Shown: piece after piece, positions 1 through 8,858 of the stretch
Layout: every line of letters begins with the position of its first letter
Numbering within the stretch: position 1 is the stretch's first letter
Origin: Fibrobacter sp. UBA4297
GTDB lineage: Bacteria > Fibrobacterota > Fibrobacteria > Fibrobacterales > Fibrobacteraceae
NCBI RefSeq assembly: GCF_002394865.1
Contig: NZ_DGUZ01000019.1
Span: forward strand, 106,038 to 170,037
Reading direction: 5' to 3'
Length of the DNA: 64,000 bases
Notes under the pieces: model-generated
Seen by the model: the letters and a program-made list of their open reading frames with translations, nothing else
The model's database searches: none
Told to the model about the DNA's origin: nothing
Program-made: the position numbers and the translations under genes

Positions 1-341
1 GTCCAGTCGTAAACGCCCTTAGCCGGATTTAGCTTGTTCCATTGCTGGTAACCGGAACCGTACGAGACCAAGCCCCACGCCCTGTTGTTCAGGGAACCGT
101 AGGGGCCGTATTCGAATTCCGGGACAAAAGTCCACGCCCCACCGGTCGGCACCGTGAAACCCTTGTGCGGGTTAGAAAGCGGCCCGTCAAAAGGCTTGAG
201 CGCGTAGGTGATTCTGGTGGTGTCCGAGAAACTGCTTTTGCCACCCTCGGGTCCGGAACCGCTCGAGTCATCGCCACAAGCGACAAACATCGCAGCAAAT
301 GTGAAAGTGAAAAATGCGTGCAAAAGGCTTCTGAAAATCAT
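1..341 (-). CDS. Exported lipoprotein, N-terminal part (cut by window edge)
   Basis: This frame reads on the minus strand from ATG at 341 and runs off the left edge, so only about 113 residues are visible. It starts with a hydrophobic signal peptide ending in a lipobox (FVACGDDSS), so it is probably a lipoprotein. The mature part has the words SNPHKGF and LNPAKGVYDW, which resemble the start of TIM-barrel glycoside-hydrolase-like proteins (DUF4874/DUF4832 type, where 'NP.RG' is followed by 'W..L.P..G.YDW'). The family call is tentative. The start lies one base after the stop of the upstream lipoprotein gene, so the two are probably co-transcribed. Confidence 0.6.
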   Translation of the reverse strand, partial: MIFRSLLHAFFTFTFAAMFVACGDDSSGSGPEGGKSSFSDTTRITYALKPFDGPLSNPHKGFTVPTGGAWTFVPEFEYGPYGSLNNRAWGLVSYGSGYQQWNKLNPAKGVYDW

Positions 342-342
342 A

Positions 343-897
343 TCAATCCTTTTTTGCGCTCAGCCATTTTTTCCCACAATCATCAATTTTCATAAGCATA
401 TAATCATCACATCCAAAATCGCCACAAATAGAAGAAATCAAATAGCCCTCATCTTTTAGAGTAATACTAATTCCGTTAATAAAAATAGGAAGTTTATCCA
501 GTTTACAATCTTCATTCGGTTTTTCACGAGTTGTTTGCACACACACCAATTCACCTGACTCGCATTTATCATCTGCCAACGAAAATGAAAATTCATTTCC
601 TTCTTCAGCACAAAAAACTTTTCCTCCGCTCATTTTAAGCGATTGTCCAAAAACACAAAGCAGCAAGGAATCTAACTTTTCGTCAAGTCCCAGTTTATCC
701 AAATGACACGTAATCAAATTCTCAGGCGTTAGAGAATTCAACCAATCCTGGCACTTGGCCTTGCGTTCTTCTTCAGACACCGCATTACGGTTTTTCAAAG
801 CCTTTTCCGAAGATGAACACGCAACAAGCAAGCCAACAAGTCCCGCCGCGGTCATCAGAACAATCTTCCCCAAAAATCTGCTAAAGGGTTCCATCAT
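343..897 (-). CDS. Small cysteine-rich lipoprotein of unknown function
   Basis: It encodes 184 residues. The N-terminus is a basic stretch, a hydrophobic segment and a lipobox (GLLVACSSS), so the protein should be lipidated and anchored in the envelope. The mature part has about ten further cysteines, including ICGDFGCDD and the final DDCGKKW, suggesting disulphide bonds in the periplasm or outside the cell. I recognise no family. Two ATG codons stand in tandem at the start (897 and 894). The stop at 343-345 is one base from the next start, so it forms an operon with the gene at 1-341. Confidence 0.6.
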   Translation of the reverse strand: MMEPFSRFLGKIVLMTAAGLVGLLVACSSSEKALKNRNAVSEEERKAKCQDWLNSLTPENLITCHLDKLGLDEKLDSLLLCVFGQSLKMSGGKVFCAEEGNEFSFSLADDKCESGELVCVQTTREKPNEDCKLDKLPIFINGISITLKDEGYLISSICGDFGCDDYMLMKIDDCGKKWLSAKKD

Positions 898-1232
898 ATT
901 TTAAGTATAACAAAATATTTTTCGCGAGCATCAGGGGCGTTGCGGGGTGTCCCCGCTGTGGAGGTAGCGGAAGACACAGCTAGATGGCGGGGCGCGGCCC
1001 GCCATGACGATGTGGCTGAAGCGACCTTTGGACACTTGGCCTTCAGGCCTTAGTGTACATGGCCACCTTTAGGTGGTGCGGGAAGCCTCCCCCTTTTACA
1101 ATAACTATAGATTCTATCGCGCTATGCGCTCCAGAAAGACTTGTTTCTCGATAACATTTTTTCATGCATTTTCAGAAACATATTTCTGTCTACTTCCTAC
1201 TTCCTACTTCCTACTTTTCTAAATTTGCGCGC
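898..1232. other. GC-rich intergenic stretch with a string of hairpins
   Basis: No convincing gene is present. From about 930 to 1095 the DNA is GC-rich and holds successive inverted repeats: GCGGGG/CCCCGC near 940, GGCGGG/CCCGCC near 985, a 25-base hairpin at 1032-1056 (ACACT, GGCCT, AGGCC, AGTGT in order) and CCACC/GGTGG at 1063-1076. The region lies between the divergent lipoprotein pair and miaB. It could be a structured RNA or a decayed intergenic repeat; the sequence alone does not decide. Confidence 0.4.
1191..1217. repeat. Heptamer tandem repeat TACTTCC (x3 plus partial)
   Basis: Three perfect copies of TACTTCC at 1191-1211 are followed by the degenerate copy TACTTTT, ending 15 bp before the miaB start. 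The reverse complement of this unit (GGAAGTA) recurs in the element at 26793. It belongs to the heptamer family described in the findings. Confidence 0.75.
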
Positions 1233-2555
1233 ATGAAAAAATACCACTTGGCCACATACGGCTGCCAGATGAACGAATACGACTCCGCGATGATCGCGCA
1301 GGAGCTGGACATGTGCGGTTGCGTCGAGACGAACAACCAGGAAGACGCCGACATCATCATCGTGAACACCTGCAGCGTGCGTGAAAAGGCCGAGGAAACA
1401 GCCATCGTCAACATCAGCAAGCTCAAGTACTTGCGCAAGAAGAATCCTGACGTGAAAGTCGTCGTATGCGGTTGCATGGCAAAGAATCGTGGGCCGGAAC
1501 TGCTCAAGCGCCTCAAGAACGTGAACTACATCGTAGGCCCGGACCAGTACCGCAAAATTCCAGAACTCCTGTTCGGGGATGCCCAGAGCCCGCTGCACAA
1601 GACGCACCACAAGATGTTCATCGACGAAGACCGCGACGAGAACTACCTCGGCGAATACGCCAAGCTGCAGAATGACGTGAGCGCATTCGTCGCGATCCAG
1701 CGTGGTTGCAACAAGCGCTGCAGCTACTGCATCGTGCCGTACCTCCGCGGTCCCGAGAAATACCGCGACATGGACGACGTGCTGACAGAAGTCAAGCGAG
1801 CCGCCGACAAGGGCATCACCGAAGTGATGTTGCTCGGCCAGACGGTGAATGCGTACAAGACGCCAAACGCAGACTTCACGACATTACTGACAAAAGTTTC
1901 TGAAATCGGTGGCATCAAGCGCATCCGCTTTACAAGCCCGCACCCGCGCCATTATACGAACGAACTCATCGACGTTCTCTTGAACAACCCGAAGGTCTGC
2001 CATTACGCGCACATTCCGCTCCAGAGCGGCTCCGACGCCATCCTCAAGAAGATGCGCCGCCAGCACAACATGGAACAGTACATGACCGTCATCGAGCAGT
2101 TGCGCAGCAAGGATCCGTACTACGCCATTTCGACAGACGTCATCTGCGGATTTGTCGGCGAAACTGACGAAGATTTTGAACAGACGATCAAGGCATTTGA
2201 AGCCTGCCAGTTCGACACGGCATACATGTTCATCTACAGCCCGCGCAAAGGCACGGAATCATTCAACGAAGCCGAAATTCTCTCGCCCGAAGAAAAGTCG
2301 GCTCGCCATTCGCGCCTCGTGGAACTCCAGAACGCCATCACGCTCAAGCGCAACCAGATGATGATTGGCCGCACCGAAGAAATCCTCGTCGAACACGGCT
2401 CCACCCGCGACAAGACGGAACTCGTCGGCAAGACGGACAACTTCAAGAAGGTCATTTTCAAGCCGGAAGAAGGACGCATCATCAAGCCGGGCGATTACGT
2501 CAAGGTGAAAATCGACGATATCCGAGGCTGGACGCTCCGCGGCACTCTCGTGTAG
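1233..2555 (+). CDS. miaB: tRNA-2-methylthio-N6-dimethylallyladenosine synthase MiaB
   Basis: This radical-SAM methylthiotransferase adds a methylthio group at C2 of i6A37 in tRNAs that read codons starting with U. The N-terminal UPF0004 domain has the second-cluster cysteines at about C11, C47 and C81. The radical-SAM motif CNKRCSYC gives C159, C163 and C166. A TRAM domain forms the C-terminus. From ATG 1233 the protein has 440 residues, normal for MiaB; an in-frame ATG at 1164 would add 23 residues encoded by the upstream heptamer repeat and does not match the family start (MKKYHLATYGC). It appears monocistronic. Confidence 0.95.
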   Translation: MKKYHLATYGCQMNEYDSAMIAQELDMCGCVETNNQEDADIIIVNTCSVREKAEETAIVNISKLKYLRKKNPDVKVVVCGCMAKNRGPELLKRLKNVNYIVGPDQYRKIPELLFGDAQSPLHKTHHKMFIDEDRDENYLGEYAKLQNDVSAFVAIQRGCNKRCSYCIVPYLRGPEKYRDMDDVLTEVKRAADKGITEVMLLGQTVNAYKTPNADFTTLLTKVSEIGGIKRIRFTSPHPRHYTNELIDVLLNNPKVCHYAHIPLQSGSDAILKKMRRQHNMEQYMTVIEQLRSKDPYYAISTDVICGFVGETDEDFEQTIKAFEACQFDTAYMFIYSPRKGTESFNEAEILSPEEKSARHSRLVELQNAITLKRNQMMIGRTEEILVEHGSTRDKTELVGKTDNFKKVIFKPEEGRIIKPGDYVKVKIDDIRGWTLRGTLV

Positions 2556-2712
2556 CCCTCCCCTCGCGCAAGCCTATTAGCCATCGAAAAAGCAGACTCC
2601 GCACCGAGGTTCATTCACGTAACTCACGGAATATCAACGAGTTACACATTTAGCGCAAGCCATTTTGTAAAAATATTTATATCTTTACTCTTGAGGGTAA
2701 CTAGAGGGTAAC

Positions 2713-3684
2713 ATGGCTAAATATTTTATTCACAATTTGGTTATTACAGGCGCACTGTGCGCGTTTGCCACCACAGCATCTTTTGCTGAGGCCACACCGA
2801 CTCTCGCCACCGCCCAAAAAGCTTACGTCAACGGCAACTGGAAAGTCGCCGCAGCCGCATACGAACAGGTCTGTCCGAACGAACCTGAAAACACTCGTAC
2901 CGAATGCTATTTATGGAACGTGCTAGCCCTTTCCCAAACGGGTATCGCCGCTGACTTCAGCAAGGCAGGCAAGCGTCTCGACAGTCTCATCGACAAGACG
3001 AACCCGCAGCAAGCCATTTACGCGGACCTTATGATGACCAAGGCTCAGTTCCAGATGTACCTTGGCCGCTACAACAAGGCCGCCGAATCCCTCGTACACG
3101 CCATTGAAACATCGCAGCCGCATCAAGTGACCGTGCTGCAAAAAGTCTGCGTCGCCGTCCAAGACCGCGCCCACAGCGAAGATTTGAACGAAGCCTGCAA
3201 AAACCTCGGCAATCCCGAAGCCTTGAAGCAAGCCGCCGCCAAGAGGGAACAAGCTCAGGCCGAGCAAGTCAAGGCTGAACAGGCCACAAGCGCCGCTCCG
3301 CAAGCAAGCACAACGCCATCATCAAACAATGACGCCGCTAAAGCCGCAGAATCAAAGGCTTCAGCCCCCGCAACAACAGTCGCTGCTGCAGAACCCGCGC
3401 AAACAAAGGCTCCCGAAGCAAAGCCAGCCGAAGCCAAATCCGCATGGCAACTGCAATTGGGCGCATTTGGCGTCAAGTCCAACGCCGATTTACTCGTAGA
3501 CAATCTCAAAAAGCGCAACATCGCCTGCACCATCAGCCAGAACACGCTTGAAAGCGGCAAAGTCCTCTATATCGTGCGCACCGGTCCATTTGATACAAAG
3601 GAAAGAGCAGTGGACTATGGCGCCAAAAAACTGGCCCCGCTCAATGTGGAATTCAGGCCAATGCTCGTAAAACAGGCCCTTTAA
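2713..3684 (+). CDS. Exported SPOR-domain protein
   Basis: The protein has 323 residues: a signal peptide (about 1-25, cleaved near SFAEA), a helical tetratricopeptide-like region (about 28-180), a long Ala/Lys/Glu/Pro linker (about 180-238) and a C-terminal SPOR domain from about 240 (WQLQLGAFG, then YIVRTGPF). SPOR domains bind denuded peptidoglycan at division sites, so a periplasmic role at the cell wall is likely; that role is inferred from the family. It has a good ATG start but no strong Shine-Dalgarno sequence. It is followed by the tRNA-Leu gene. Confidence 0.8.
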   Translation: MAKYFIHNLVITGALCAFATTASFAEATPTLATAQKAYVNGNWKVAAAAYEQVCPNEPENTRTECYLWNVLALSQTGIAADFSKAGKRLDSLIDKTNPQQAIYADLMMTKAQFQMYLGRYNKAAESLVHAIETSQPHQVTVLQKVCVAVQDRAHSEDLNEACKNLGNPEALKQAAAKREQAQAEQVKAEQATSAAPQASTTPSSNNDAAKAAESKASAPATTVAAAEPAQTKAPEAKPAEAKSAWQLQLGAFGVKSNADLLVDNLKKRNIACTISQNTLESGKVLYIVRTGPFDTKERAVDYGAKKLAPLNVEFRPMLVKQAL

Positions 3685-3801
3685 GCAAACAAAATTATAC
3701 TCGAAAAAATTTTTTACAGATTTTAGCGCCTAAAACATGCGTTTTTTTGCTTTATACCTACAAAAAAAGCAAAAATAGTGCTATATTTGTTGTGCTCCCC
3801 C

Positions 3802-3885
3802 GCCGGGGTGGTGAAATTGGTAGACGCGCTGGACTCAAAATCCAGTACTCGCGAGAGTGTGAGGGTTCGATTCCCTCCCCCGGCA
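3802..3885 (+). tRNA. tRNA-Leu(CAA)
   Basis: The 84-nt cloverleaf has acceptor halves GCCGGGG and CCCCGGC with discriminator A. The anticodon stem CTGGA/TCCAG encloses loop CTCAAAA, giving anticodon CAA, which reads UUG. The long variable arm (TACTCGCGAGAGTGT) is typical of class II tRNAs, and the T arm is GAGGG-TTCGATT-CCCTC. CCA is not encoded. A TATATT box sits about 15 bp upstream (3782-3787) and may be the -10 element. Confidence 0.96.
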
Positions 3886-3910
3886 TTAAACGTTTAAGAA
3901 AGAGATCAAA

Positions 3911-4639
3911 ATGAGTAACATGTTCAAAGTGCTTTCTGCTGTTCTTTTCGCGGGCTCACTAGCGTTTGCTCAGTCTGACGACCTCTTCTCTGACGATTTC
4001 CAGGATGCTGCTACTGCAGATTCCATTGCTCAGGCTAATGCCGAAGCATCTCAAGCAAACATTGGTAATGCACAGGCCAATGGTGGTCAGTGGGAAGGCT
4101 TCAAGTACGAAGACATGGGCCTTACTCAGTGGGAATACCAGCAGGCTAAGGAACAGGGCGTTACTCGCGAAAAGCTGACAAAGCTCGTCGAACTTGGCAT
4201 CCGCCCGACAGAATACCTCCAGAAGCCGTGGAACAGACTCGGCGTGAGCGAAGAAGATTGGCTCAGCCAGCGTGCCGAAGGCATGGAAGATGCAGACATC
4301 GACCGCTCCTACCGCTACCGCAGTGGCGATCAGAAGAGCGCCTACATTTCTCTCTTAATTCCTTCTTACTATCAGTGGAAAACAAAACAGACAGCCAAGG
4401 CAACCTTTATGGATGTCCTTGAAGTCGGTAGCATCGCAGTGACCGTGGTTCTCAAGGTTCAAAACAAGAGCTATTGGTGGTATGGATTCCTCGGAATCGC
4501 AGCCGCTCATCTCTGGTCCTTTGCAGATGCATTCATTACCACTCAGTGGGATAGCAACCCGGATGCAAACCGCTTCAGCTTTGGTGTTATTCCGACTCCG
4601 GACCAGGGCGTAGCAAGTTTCTTCAATGTCAAGTTCTAA
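3911..4639 (+). CDS. Exported/membrane protein related to the DUF5683-like proteins at 31231-33359
   Basis: The protein has 242 residues with a signal peptide (about 1-20, ending LAFAQ). An acidic, alanine-rich segment is followed by a helical region and two hydrophobic stretches near ISLLIPSYYQW and FLGIAAAHLWSFADAF. The ending FFNVKF closely matches FMNVKF at the end of the protein at 31231-31938, and the layout (signal, soluble part, LLIPSYYQ-like word, late 'A.H....DA' word) resembles DUF5683. Function is unknown; an envelope location is inferred. AAAGAGAT precedes the ATG. panD follows six bases after the stop, so they may be co-transcribed. Confidence 0.65.
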   Translation: MSNMFKVLSAVLFAGSLAFAQSDDLFSDDFQDAATADSIAQANAEASQANIGNAQANGGQWEGFKYEDMGLTQWEYQQAKEQGVTREKLTKLVELGIRPTEYLQKPWNRLGVSEEDWLSQRAEGMEDADIDRSYRYRSGDQKSAYISLLIPSYYQWKTKQTAKATFMDVLEVGSIAVTVVLKVQNKSYWWYGFLGIAAAHLWSFADAFITTQWDSNPDANRFSFGVIPTPDQGVASFFNVKF

Positions 4640-4645
4640 GCAGCA

Positions 4646-5002
4646 ATGCAGCTAGAATTACTTAAAGCAAAAATTCATCGCGCTACAGTTACTGATGCAA
4701 ACCTCAACTACGAGGGTTCCATCACTATAGCTCGCGATTTGATGGATGCAGCAGGCATCCTCCCCTTCGAAAAAGTCGGCGTCCTTGACGTCAATAATGG
4801 TTCCCGCCTTGATACGTATGTAATCGAAGGCAAAGCCGGTTCTGGCGTGATTTGCCTGAACGGTGCGGCAGCACGCTTGGTTCAGCCGGGCGATCTCGTG
4901 ATTATCGTGGCATACGCAACGATGTCTCCGGAAGAAGCCAAGACATGGAAACCAACCATTATCCGCGTCAACGGCAAAAACGAAATCATCGAAAAAATCT
5001 AA
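4646..5002 (+). CDS. panD: Aspartate 1-decarboxylase (pro-enzyme)
   Basis: PanD converts L-aspartate to beta-alanine for pantothenate and coenzyme A synthesis in the cytoplasm. The 118 residues match the usual family length. The self-cleavage site Gly24-Ser25 (NYEGSIT) is intact; cleavage there gives the pyruvoyl cofactor. Lys9 and Tyr58-region residues and the NGAAARL motif typical of the family are visible. It follows the envelope gene at 3911 closely and is followed by a strong terminator. Confidence 0.97.
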   Translation: MQLELLKAKIHRATVTDANLNYEGSITIARDLMDAAGILPFEKVGVLDVNNGSRLDTYVIEGKAGSGVICLNGAAARLVQPGDLVIIVAYATMSPEEAKTWKPTIIRVNGKNEIIEKI

Positions 5003-5027
5003 AAGCGCAAATACATGCGTATAAAGT

Positions 5028-5052
5028 TCCCGGCTTCGCCGGGCTTTTTTTT
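5028..5052 (+). terminator. Rho-independent terminator after panD
   Basis: The stem CCCGGC/GCCGGG with loop TTC is followed by a run of eight T residues. Confidence 0.9.
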
Positions 5053-5183
5053 ATGATAAAGCACGGAAAATTTATACGAAACTTGCGCTACCATCCTATA
5101 AATTTCAAAAAATTTTCATTTTGACACTTTGTGACAATGTAAATGTTGTATATTAAAAGTAAACTATAATAAAGAGGTAATAA

Positions 5184-6698
5184 ATGCCAGAAAACATTAT
5201 TATTCCAGCTATTCTCCTAATCGTAGCACTCCTAGTAGTTGTCTTTGTCATGTCCTACATCAAGGCAGCTCCGGACGAAGCGATTATCGTTTCCGGCATC
5301 CAGAAGCAGCCGCGCATCATCATCGGGCGTGCAGGCCTTCGCATTCCGTTCTTCGAACGCGCCGACCACCTTTCTCTTCAGTTGATCCAGATTGACGTGA
5401 AAACCGGTAGTCCCGTCCCCACCAAGGATTACATCAACGTCTCGGTCGATGCTGTGGTGACCGCCAAGATTTCGGACAATCCGGACCGTCTCAAATCCTC
5501 TGCTCAGAACTTCTTGAACAAGAAGCCCGAAGACATCCGAGCCATGATTGTCGATATTCTCGAAGGTAACATGCGCGAAATTGTTGGCCGCATGCAACTC
5601 GTAGACCTCGTGGGCGACCGCAAGCAGGTCTCTGAACTTGTGCTCGAAAATGCAATTCCGGACCTAGAAAAGCTCGGTATCGTGGTGCAGACGTTCAACA
5701 TCCAGAATTTCGAAGACGCAAACGGCGTGATTGAAAACCTCGGTGTCGATAAGACATCTGCCATCCGCAAGGCAGCTGCCATTTCCAAGGCGAATGCCGA
5801 ACGCGATATCAGCGTTGCTCAATCACAAGCAAAAAAAGAAGCAAACGATGCAGCCGTTGCCGCAGAACTCGAAATTGCCCAGAAGCAGAACGACCTCGCC
5901 GTGAAAAAGGCCAACTTGCAGAAGATTTCTGATACCGAAAAGGCAATTGCTGATGCCGCTTACGAAATCCAGAAGCAGACGCAGCAGAAGGAAATCAACG
6001 TTGCCCAGGCCGAAGCAGAAGTCGCCAAGCAAGAAAAGGAAATTGAAATTCGCGAACGCATGGTCGCCGTGACAGAAAAAGAGCTTCAAGCTCAAATCGA
6101 AAAGAAAGCCGAAGCCGAACGCCAGGCACAAATCCAGCGCTCCGAAGCAGAACTTTTCCAGCAACAGAAAGACGCAGAAGCCGTCCGCTACAAGGAAGAG
6201 CAGCGTGCCAAGGCCATCAAGCAGATTGCAGACGCCGAAAAGGAAAAAGCCTTTGCAGAAGCCGAAGCCACTAAAGCAAAAGCTTTAGCAGAAGCAGAAG
6301 CGACAAAGGCGAAGGGTCTCGCCGAAGCTGAAGCCATCAAGGCCCAGGGGCTAGCCGAAGCAGAAGCTCTCAACAAGAAGGCCGAGGCGATGAAGCTCTA
6401 TGGTGACGCAGCCCGTCAGGAAATGCAGCTCAAAACCATTGAAAAGTACTTCGAGCAGATGCCGCAAATTGCAGCCGCCATCGCAAAACCGATGGAAAAA
6501 ATCGGCAACATCACCATGTACGGCGAAGGCAACACGGCAAAGCTCACGGGAGATATTACCAAGACGCTTACGCAAGTCACGAACGGCCTCACGGATTCGC
6601 TCGGCATTGACCTCCGCACAGTTCTTGGCTCCATGTTCGGAGCCAAACTCGCCGGAGTCACCAAGAGCGACGATTCCAAAGCCGACAACAACAAGTAA
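5184..6698 (+). CDS. Flotillin-like SPFH-domain membrane protein
   Basis: The protein has 504 residues: a single N-terminal membrane segment (about 5-26), an SPFH/prohibitin domain (about 30-200), a long charged coiled coil (about 200-420) and a C-terminal oligomerisation region (IAKPMEKIGNITMYG, about 437 onwards). This order matches bacterial flotillins (FloT/YuaG, YqiK). Flotillins form membrane scaffolds linked to fluid microdomains. Near residues 350-395 the coiled coil has about four near-identical 11-12-residue units (AEAEATKAKAL, AEAEATKAKGL, AEAEAIKAQGL). AAAGAGGT precedes the ATG. It is monocistronic, with terminators on both sides; no NfeD partner lies next to it, which is unusual for some flotillin loci. 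Confidence 0.9.
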   Translation: MPENIIIPAILLIVALLVVVFVMSYIKAAPDEAIIVSGIQKQPRIIIGRAGLRIPFFERADHLSLQLIQIDVKTGSPVPTKDYINVSVDAVVTAKISDNPDRLKSSAQNFLNKKPEDIRAMIVDILEGNMREIVGRMQLVDLVGDRKQVSELVLENAIPDLEKLGIVVQTFNIQNFEDANGVIENLGVDKTSAIRKAAAISKANAERDISVAQSQAKKEANDAAVAAELEIAQKQNDLAVKKANLQKISDTEKAIADAAYEIQKQTQQKEINVAQAEAEVAKQEKEIEIRERMVAVTEKELQAQIEKKAEAERQAQIQRSEAELFQQQKDAEAVRYKEEQRAKAIKQIADAEKEKAFAEAEATKAKALAEAEATKAKGLAEAEAIKAQGLAEAEALNKKAEAMKLYGDAARQEMQLKTIEKYFEQMPQIAAAIAKPMEKIGNITMYGEGNTAKLTGDITKTLTQVTNGLTDSLGIDLRTVLGSMFGAKLAGVTKSDDSKADNNK

Positions 6699-6720
6699 TT
6701 CCAGAGAAATCCATCTAAGC

Positions 6721-6756
6721 AGGAGACTTCGCGTTATCACGAAGCCTCCTTTTTTT
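6721..6756 (+). terminator. Rho-independent terminator after the flotillin gene
   Basis: The arms AGGAG-CTTCG and CGAAG-CTCCT are followed by seven T residues. The T run ends about 14 bp before the start of the next gene. Confidence 0.88.
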
Positions 6757-6769
6757 GTATATTCATTAC

Positions 6770-7348
6770 ATGCGATTCGTGTATCTAACAGTGTTATTCC
6801 TAACAGCGCTCGCCTTTGCCACCTCCCCCACAAAGGCTGATTCAACCGCGCTCTCAGAAACACTCGTTGCAGCACAGGACTCCATTGTAGACACAATCTA
6901 CGTCATTCACGACAGCGGTATTCCCTGGAACCGCGAGAACTTTGACCCAGAGCGACTCATACGCCACGACACATTCGACCCAGCTCTGAAAGTTGCGTAC
7001 ACCTATTCCGTGAGTTTTATCGGCGGGAGTTTCGGCTCGTTCGCGCAGCAAAGTTTCATGGCTCATTTCGCTTACGAGTTTACTCCAAGTTTGCACTTGT
7101 ATGCAAATGTCGGTCTCTGGATGCCGCTATATTCCAGCCTTCATTTTGGGAACCGCATTGCACGCGAAGACGTGAAGCAAGGAAACGTGGGCATTCTGAT
7201 TCCAGACATCGCGCTTGAATACAAGCCAAACGACAAGGTTTCATTCCGTGTCATGTATGTCAACGAACGAGACGCGTTCAGAGCTTATGGCCCTCACCGT
7301 TACTTCTATGACGATTGTCCTTGGCGAAACCCGCATTATTGCTGGTAA
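6770..7348 (+). CDS. Exported protein, first of a tandem paralogue pair
   Basis: From ATG 6770 (MRFVYLTVLF) the protein has 192 residues with a signal peptide of about 18 residues. An in-frame ATG at 6755 lies in the terminator T run and is less likely. The body alternates hydrophobic and polar residues with aromatic ends (VAYTYSVSF, MAHFAYEFTP, IALEYKP), as in a small outer-membrane beta-barrel; the barrel is inferred. It shares most of its length with the next gene (7418): both have IPWNRE, RHDTFDPAL, VNERDA and AYGP. I recognise no named family. Confidence 0.65.
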   Translation: MRFVYLTVLFLTALAFATSPTKADSTALSETLVAAQDSIVDTIYVIHDSGIPWNRENFDPERLIRHDTFDPALKVAYTYSVSFIGGSFGSFAQQSFMAHFAYEFTPSLHLYANVGLWMPLYSSLHFGNRIAREDVKQGNVGILIPDIALEYKPNDKVSFRVMYVNERDAFRAYGPHRYFYDDCPWRNPHYCW

Positions 7349-7417
7349 GTAGATCTCTTCAAAAACATACTGTAATTTGACTACTCCAATATAAAGTAGT
7401 TTTGTATATTGATTGAC

Positions 7418-7930
7418 ATGAATATCAAATCAATTACTTTATCAACTATTTGTTTAGCAACATTAGCAGTTGCGGACATCCCCGCAAATATTGAATCAGC
7501 AGGCATTCCTTGGAACCGCGAATTTGACAGCAATAAAATGGTACGTCACGACACCTTCGATCCCGCACTGACAGTGGCGTACAGCTATTCCTTAAACTTT
7601 GTAAGTGGAAACTTCGGCTCTTTTGCAAGCCAAAGTCTTATGGCTAATTTTGCATACGAGTTCACACCAAATTTTCACCTGTATGCAAATATCGGTCTTG
7701 GAATGCCACTATACACAAATTTTAACAACGAAGCAAACTTTGCAAGAGAAGACTTGCGTCAGGGCAACGTCAGCGTATTGATTCCAGACATTTCGCTAGA
7801 ATACAAGCCCAGCGAAAACACGTATATCAGACTCTCTTATGTGAACGAAAGAGACGCCCTGAAAGCCTACGGCCCACGCAGTTTCTTTCATGACTATGGT
7901 TTCTCAAGATGCACTGTTCTCTGCCACTAA
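7418..7930 (+). CDS. Exported protein, second of a tandem paralogue pair
   Basis: From ATG 7418 the protein has 170 residues with a signal peptide (about 1-18, ending AVADIP). It is clearly homologous to the product at 6770: SAGIPWNRE, VRHDTFDPALTVAYSYSL, ANFAYEFTPNFHLYANIGL and SLEYKPSE all have direct counterparts. The predicted fold is a short beta-barrel or beta-sheet protein of the outer membrane. The leading segment before IPWNRE is shorter than in the first copy, and the C-termini differ (each ends with a pair of cysteines). The pair most likely arose by tandem duplication. Confidence 0.65.
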   Translation: MNIKSITLSTICLATLAVADIPANIESAGIPWNREFDSNKMVRHDTFDPALTVAYSYSLNFVSGNFGSFASQSLMANFAYEFTPNFHLYANIGLGMPLYTNFNNEANFAREDLRQGNVSVLIPDISLEYKPSENTYIRLSYVNERDALKAYGPRSFFHDYGFSRCTVLCH

Positions 7931-7952
7931 ACTGTATCTAATCATCATTGTC

Positions 7953-7980
7953 ACCTCGCGCGCACCGCGAGGTCTTTTTT
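7953..7980 (+). terminator. Rho-independent terminator after the paralogue pair
   Basis: The arms ACCTCGCG and CGCGAGGT enclose a short loop and are followed by CTTTTTT. Confidence 0.9.
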
Positions 7981-8005
7981 ATTTTTCTAAATTTTACGGC
8001 AAAGA

Positions 8006-8455
8006 ATGTTCCGCAACTATTCTAAAGCGCTCCACCTGAACTTTGCCGTAGGAGTTTCTTCGGCTGTTTTTGCCGCATTCCTTTTGGCAGGCTGTGAAGA
8101 AGAAAAGCCAGCCCCCGTCGTTCGCGAAGTTCGCCGCATCAAGGGCGAAGTCGAAGTGCTAAACAGCTGCAGCATGAAGGGTGCCGCCGTCAAGATGCGC
8201 ACCTTCTTACGCGACAACGGTTTTGATGTCGTCCATATCGACAACGAACGCCTCCAGAATTACGACGAAACGATTATCGTGCTCAGGAACCCGGAATGGG
8301 AAGGAGCGCAGGCACTCGCCGCGACCCTAAAGACAAAGAACGTACTCGTCTTGCTCAACAAGAATGCCACGGTTGATGCAGTCGTACATACCGGAAGAGA
8401 TTTTCAACAAATAATAGAACCCGATCAGGGAGATCAAAATGACAGTAACAAATAA
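8006..8455 (+). CDS. Lipoprotein with LytR C-terminal-like (LytR_C) domain
   Basis: The protein has 149 residues. The signal peptide ends in a lipobox (AFLLAGCEEE), so it should be a lipoprotein. Residues about 48-125 (VEVLNSCSMKGAAVKMRTF, then NGFDVVHIDN and ETIIVLRNP) match the LytR_C/VanY-associated fold, a small alpha/beta domain found alone or at the end of LytR-CpsA-Psr ligases. The reading frame overlaps rsfS by 17 bp, so translation of the two is probably coupled. The biochemical role of the isolated domain is not known. Confidence 0.75.
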   Translation: MFRNYSKALHLNFAVGVSSAVFAAFLLAGCEEEKPAPVVREVRRIKGEVEVLNSCSMKGAAVKMRTFLRDNGFDVVHIDNERLQNYDETIIVLRNPEWEGAQALAATLKTKNVLVLLNKNATVDAVVHTGRDFQQIIEPDQGDQNDSNK

Positions 8456-8858
8456 CCAAGATTTTTCCGAAACCGTTAAGCTTGGTGCAGGTATCCTTTT
8501 TGAACTTCGCGCCCAGAACGTGCAGCTCATCGACCTCCGCGGCGTGAAAAACGAAGCGGATTACTTCCTCATTGCCACTTGCGAAAGCGAAGCCCAGATG
8601 CAGGCTATTTTGAATGAACTCACTAAGGAATTCAAGGCTCGCAAGCTCCACTACGTCGGCGTTGAATACAAGGAAGGTGTGCGTTGGGCCATCTTCGATG
8701 CTGGTCTTGACCTGATGGTTCACCTCTTCGAAGAAGAAAAGAGAAACGAAATTTCCTTCGACCGCCTCTATGCAGACGGCAAACTCATGAACCTCGACGA
8801 ACACGACTTCATCCGCGAAGACGCCAAGAAGTCTGGAGACGACAATGAACTCATTTAA
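8439..8858 (+). CDS. rsfS: Ribosome silencing factor RsfS
   Basis: RsfS (YbeB/DUF143) binds ribosomal protein L14 and blocks subunit joining during starvation. The 139 residues contain the family words IDLRGVKNEADYFLIATCES and the C-terminal GVRWAIFDAGLDLMVHLF followed by DRLYAD. An AGGGAGAT ribosome-binding site lies inside the end of the upstream lipoprotein gene, supporting the ATG at 8439. The stop overlaps argS by 14 bp, so the three genes form one tightly coupled operon. Confidence 0.93.
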   Translation: MTVTNNQDFSETVKLGAGILFELRAQNVQLIDLRGVKNEADYFLIATCESEAQMQAILNELTKEFKARKLHYVGVEYKEGVRWAIFDAGLDLMVHLFEEEKRNEISFDRLYADGKLMNLDEHDFIREDAKKSGDDNELI

